From Strigops habroptila (taxonomy: Eukaryota > Chordata > Aves > Psittaciformes > Psittacidae): a stretch of DNA of 64,000 bases. The DNA is taken from the NCBI RefSeq assembly GCF_004027225.2, contig NC_044283.2, positions 15,704,992 through 15,768,991 on the forward strand, read 5' to 3'. The notes under the pieces were generated by a model. That model was not told the DNA's origin, ran no database searches, and saw only the letters and a program-made list of their open reading frames with translations. Position numbers and translations under genes: made by a program. Shown here piece after piece: positions 62,263 to 64,000 of the stretch. Positions within the stretch are counted from its first letter, which is position 1, and each line of letters opens with the position of its first letter.

Positions 62263-64000
62263 GTAATATGGTAGGAATTTTCAGTGATTCAGGGGAAGCT
62301 GATTATATTAGTATTTAAAAAAAACCCTGGGCTTTCATAATCAAGGATTTATCATCATCTTTTTTCCTTAAGTTTAGATATTTCACTTTGAGCTGTAACT
62401 CCCTGCAGATGTCTTAGGGTACGCAGTTTTGGTAAACCAGTTTTAGTTAGAAATTTAATCTTCTAGTATATTATTTATTGACAATATTAAAGTTAAACTC
62501 AAGCTGATTAACATACTTTTATGATTTTCTCATAGAAGATGTCTATACTGGGAAGAAACTTTCCTGTAATTTTGCTCAGAGCAGAAGCTCCAGCTCTTAA
62601 GCTGAAGTGTATTTGGGAGGCTATTGGGACACATGCTTTAAATGCCTTCTCTATAATTAATGATAAAGATTACGCTATGAAAGCAGTAGAAGTTAGTGTG
62701 GGGGCTTGACACTGTTAGTGAATTAATCAGTGCAAAATTCTCGTCTGTCGAATCATTCCAAGATAATACTTTTATGATTTTTCTCCATCAGAAGCCTGTT
62801 GACCTGCAGAAATGAGTATATTATTCTAGTCAAAACAATCTAATTTGCCCTGTGGCTGCAAATTGGATATTGTACATTATTTGTCCATCTTGTTGCTTTT
62901 ATATAATTACAATAAAATCAAGGAGATGATACATAAAGTCTGCTTTTGTGATGTCCTCGGGTAACTTCACTGTAAAGCCTTAAGAGTTTTCCCGAACTTA
63001 TTAACACTGAGCAAGTACCTCTTCCAGCTGATTAGATTCTGACAGGTTTTTATTTATTTAGAGGTTAGACGTTGGCATCCAAATCAATATGTTACTACTT
63101 TTGACCCAAGCTGCAGCTGTGCGAGTAATTTGCTCATCAGCATATGAGTAACCTGCTGACTTCAGTAAGATTAAAACATAAGGATGTATTCCCAAAGGCT
63201 AACTTTAAACTCAGGAAACTAATCACTGTAGTAAATGGAAAAATAGGGAATTTCAGAAGGAACTTAGCTGAAAAAGATGCTGCTTTGTTCCTCTCTAAAG
63301 AGTGATTCAGTCTTCTATGACTTTCCATTGTTTGCTGTGAAAGTCAGAGGCAAGATTTTCATGCCTAAAGTTAGTTTTTTCTGCCCATCAGCTTTTCGAC
63401 ACAATTGTGATTGAATGGCATTTGTTTAGGACTGATGCCTAAAGATAAAACCTTGATGTTACCACTTTATGTGCTGCTCCAGTAACTACTGGATATTTGA
63501 CTGATTCTAACCAAGCCTGAGAAAGATCCATAAGCTCTTAAGACTTTCTTAAAAGCATTCAGATAAGCAGAGATCAAAGATTCAAATTACCACTCCTAGC
63601 GAGAAAGGGCAGCATCCACCTTCTGTGGTATTTGATTAGTAACATGTATGTTCTAGTGTATTGGGTTTTTGTGGCTTTGGTAGTGTTTTAAGGTTTTGGT
63701 AGTGGAGGGGCTTCAGGGGTGGCTTTTGTGAGAAGATGCCAGCAGCCTGGCCAGCAAGTCAATGTACAAATGGCCTTCATACTGCCTGCCATAATTCCTT
63801 GCCTACTGTGAATGTAAGAAAGTGAGCAGGAGCATCCAAAGGATAAGGAGTGGAACTAGGACTCGTAGTGTCAGGAAGGACCAAAAGCAGGGCTGCACCA
63901 CAAGGGAGAAGGCTGGAGAAGGGTGCCCCAGCACAGTTGGTGTCCTTGCCAGCCAGCACGCAGTTTTGCAGGAGCTGAAGGTGACAGGCAGGGCAGGGTA
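62263..64000 (+). other. CC2D2A: CC2D2A intron, open at the window edge
   Basis: The gene continues to the right. No exon with the expected next CC2D2A sequence is present. The last 350 bases become G-rich and CpG-poor, without a recognisable feature. Confidence 0.8.

Noticed and set aside
1..64000. tRNA, rRNA, CRISPR array or microbial mobile element
   Set aside because: No cloverleaf with A/B boxes, rRNA-like segment, regular direct repeats with unique spacers, or insertion sequence was found on reading both strands; the content is that of a bird chromosome.

Overview
This 64 kb window is vertebrate nuclear DNA, almost certainly from a bird. Gene density is low, coding sequence is split into short exons with GT-AG introns, and the dispersed repeats are CR1 LINE fragments. 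Several of these end in the CR1 3' signature (tandem ATTCTATG-type octamers). No bacterial, viral or CRISPR features are visible.

Layout: (1) 1-24.6 kb holds no gene I can demonstrate. It contains one 5'-truncated CR1 copy (20.4-21.0 kb), some simple repeats, a CTCF-like motif and an unrecognised minus-strand reading frame near 6 kb that looks protein-like. (2) 24,629-26,523 is C1QTNF7 (CTRP7) on the plus strand: two coding exons give a complete 289-residue secreted collagen/C1q protein, followed by a short 3'UTR with two poly(A) signals. (3) 26.5-34.3 kb is AT-rich intergenic DNA. (4) From about 34.4-36.1 kb to the right edge lies the 5' part of CC2D2A, also on the plus strand. I place 18 coding exons (36,115-62,262) with compatible splice phases throughout. 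They encode about 810 residues: the low-complexity N-terminus, the conserved central region, the coiled-coil stretch and the first C2-like module. The gene runs off the window inside an intron.

C1QTNF7 and CC2D2A are adjacent and co-oriented in mammals too (human 4p15), so this is conserved microsynteny. They are not known to act together. C1QTNF7 is a secreted metabolic regulator, whereas CC2D2A is a structural protein of the ciliary transition zone. The most unusual local feature is a CpG island at about 37.0-37.6 kb that lies downstream of the CC2D2A start codon. It covers coding exons 3 and 4 and carries twin NRF1-like, twin GC-box and YY1-like motifs, suggesting an internal promoter and an N-terminally shorter isoform. 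Gene identities rest on recognising the protein sequences; no database search was possible.
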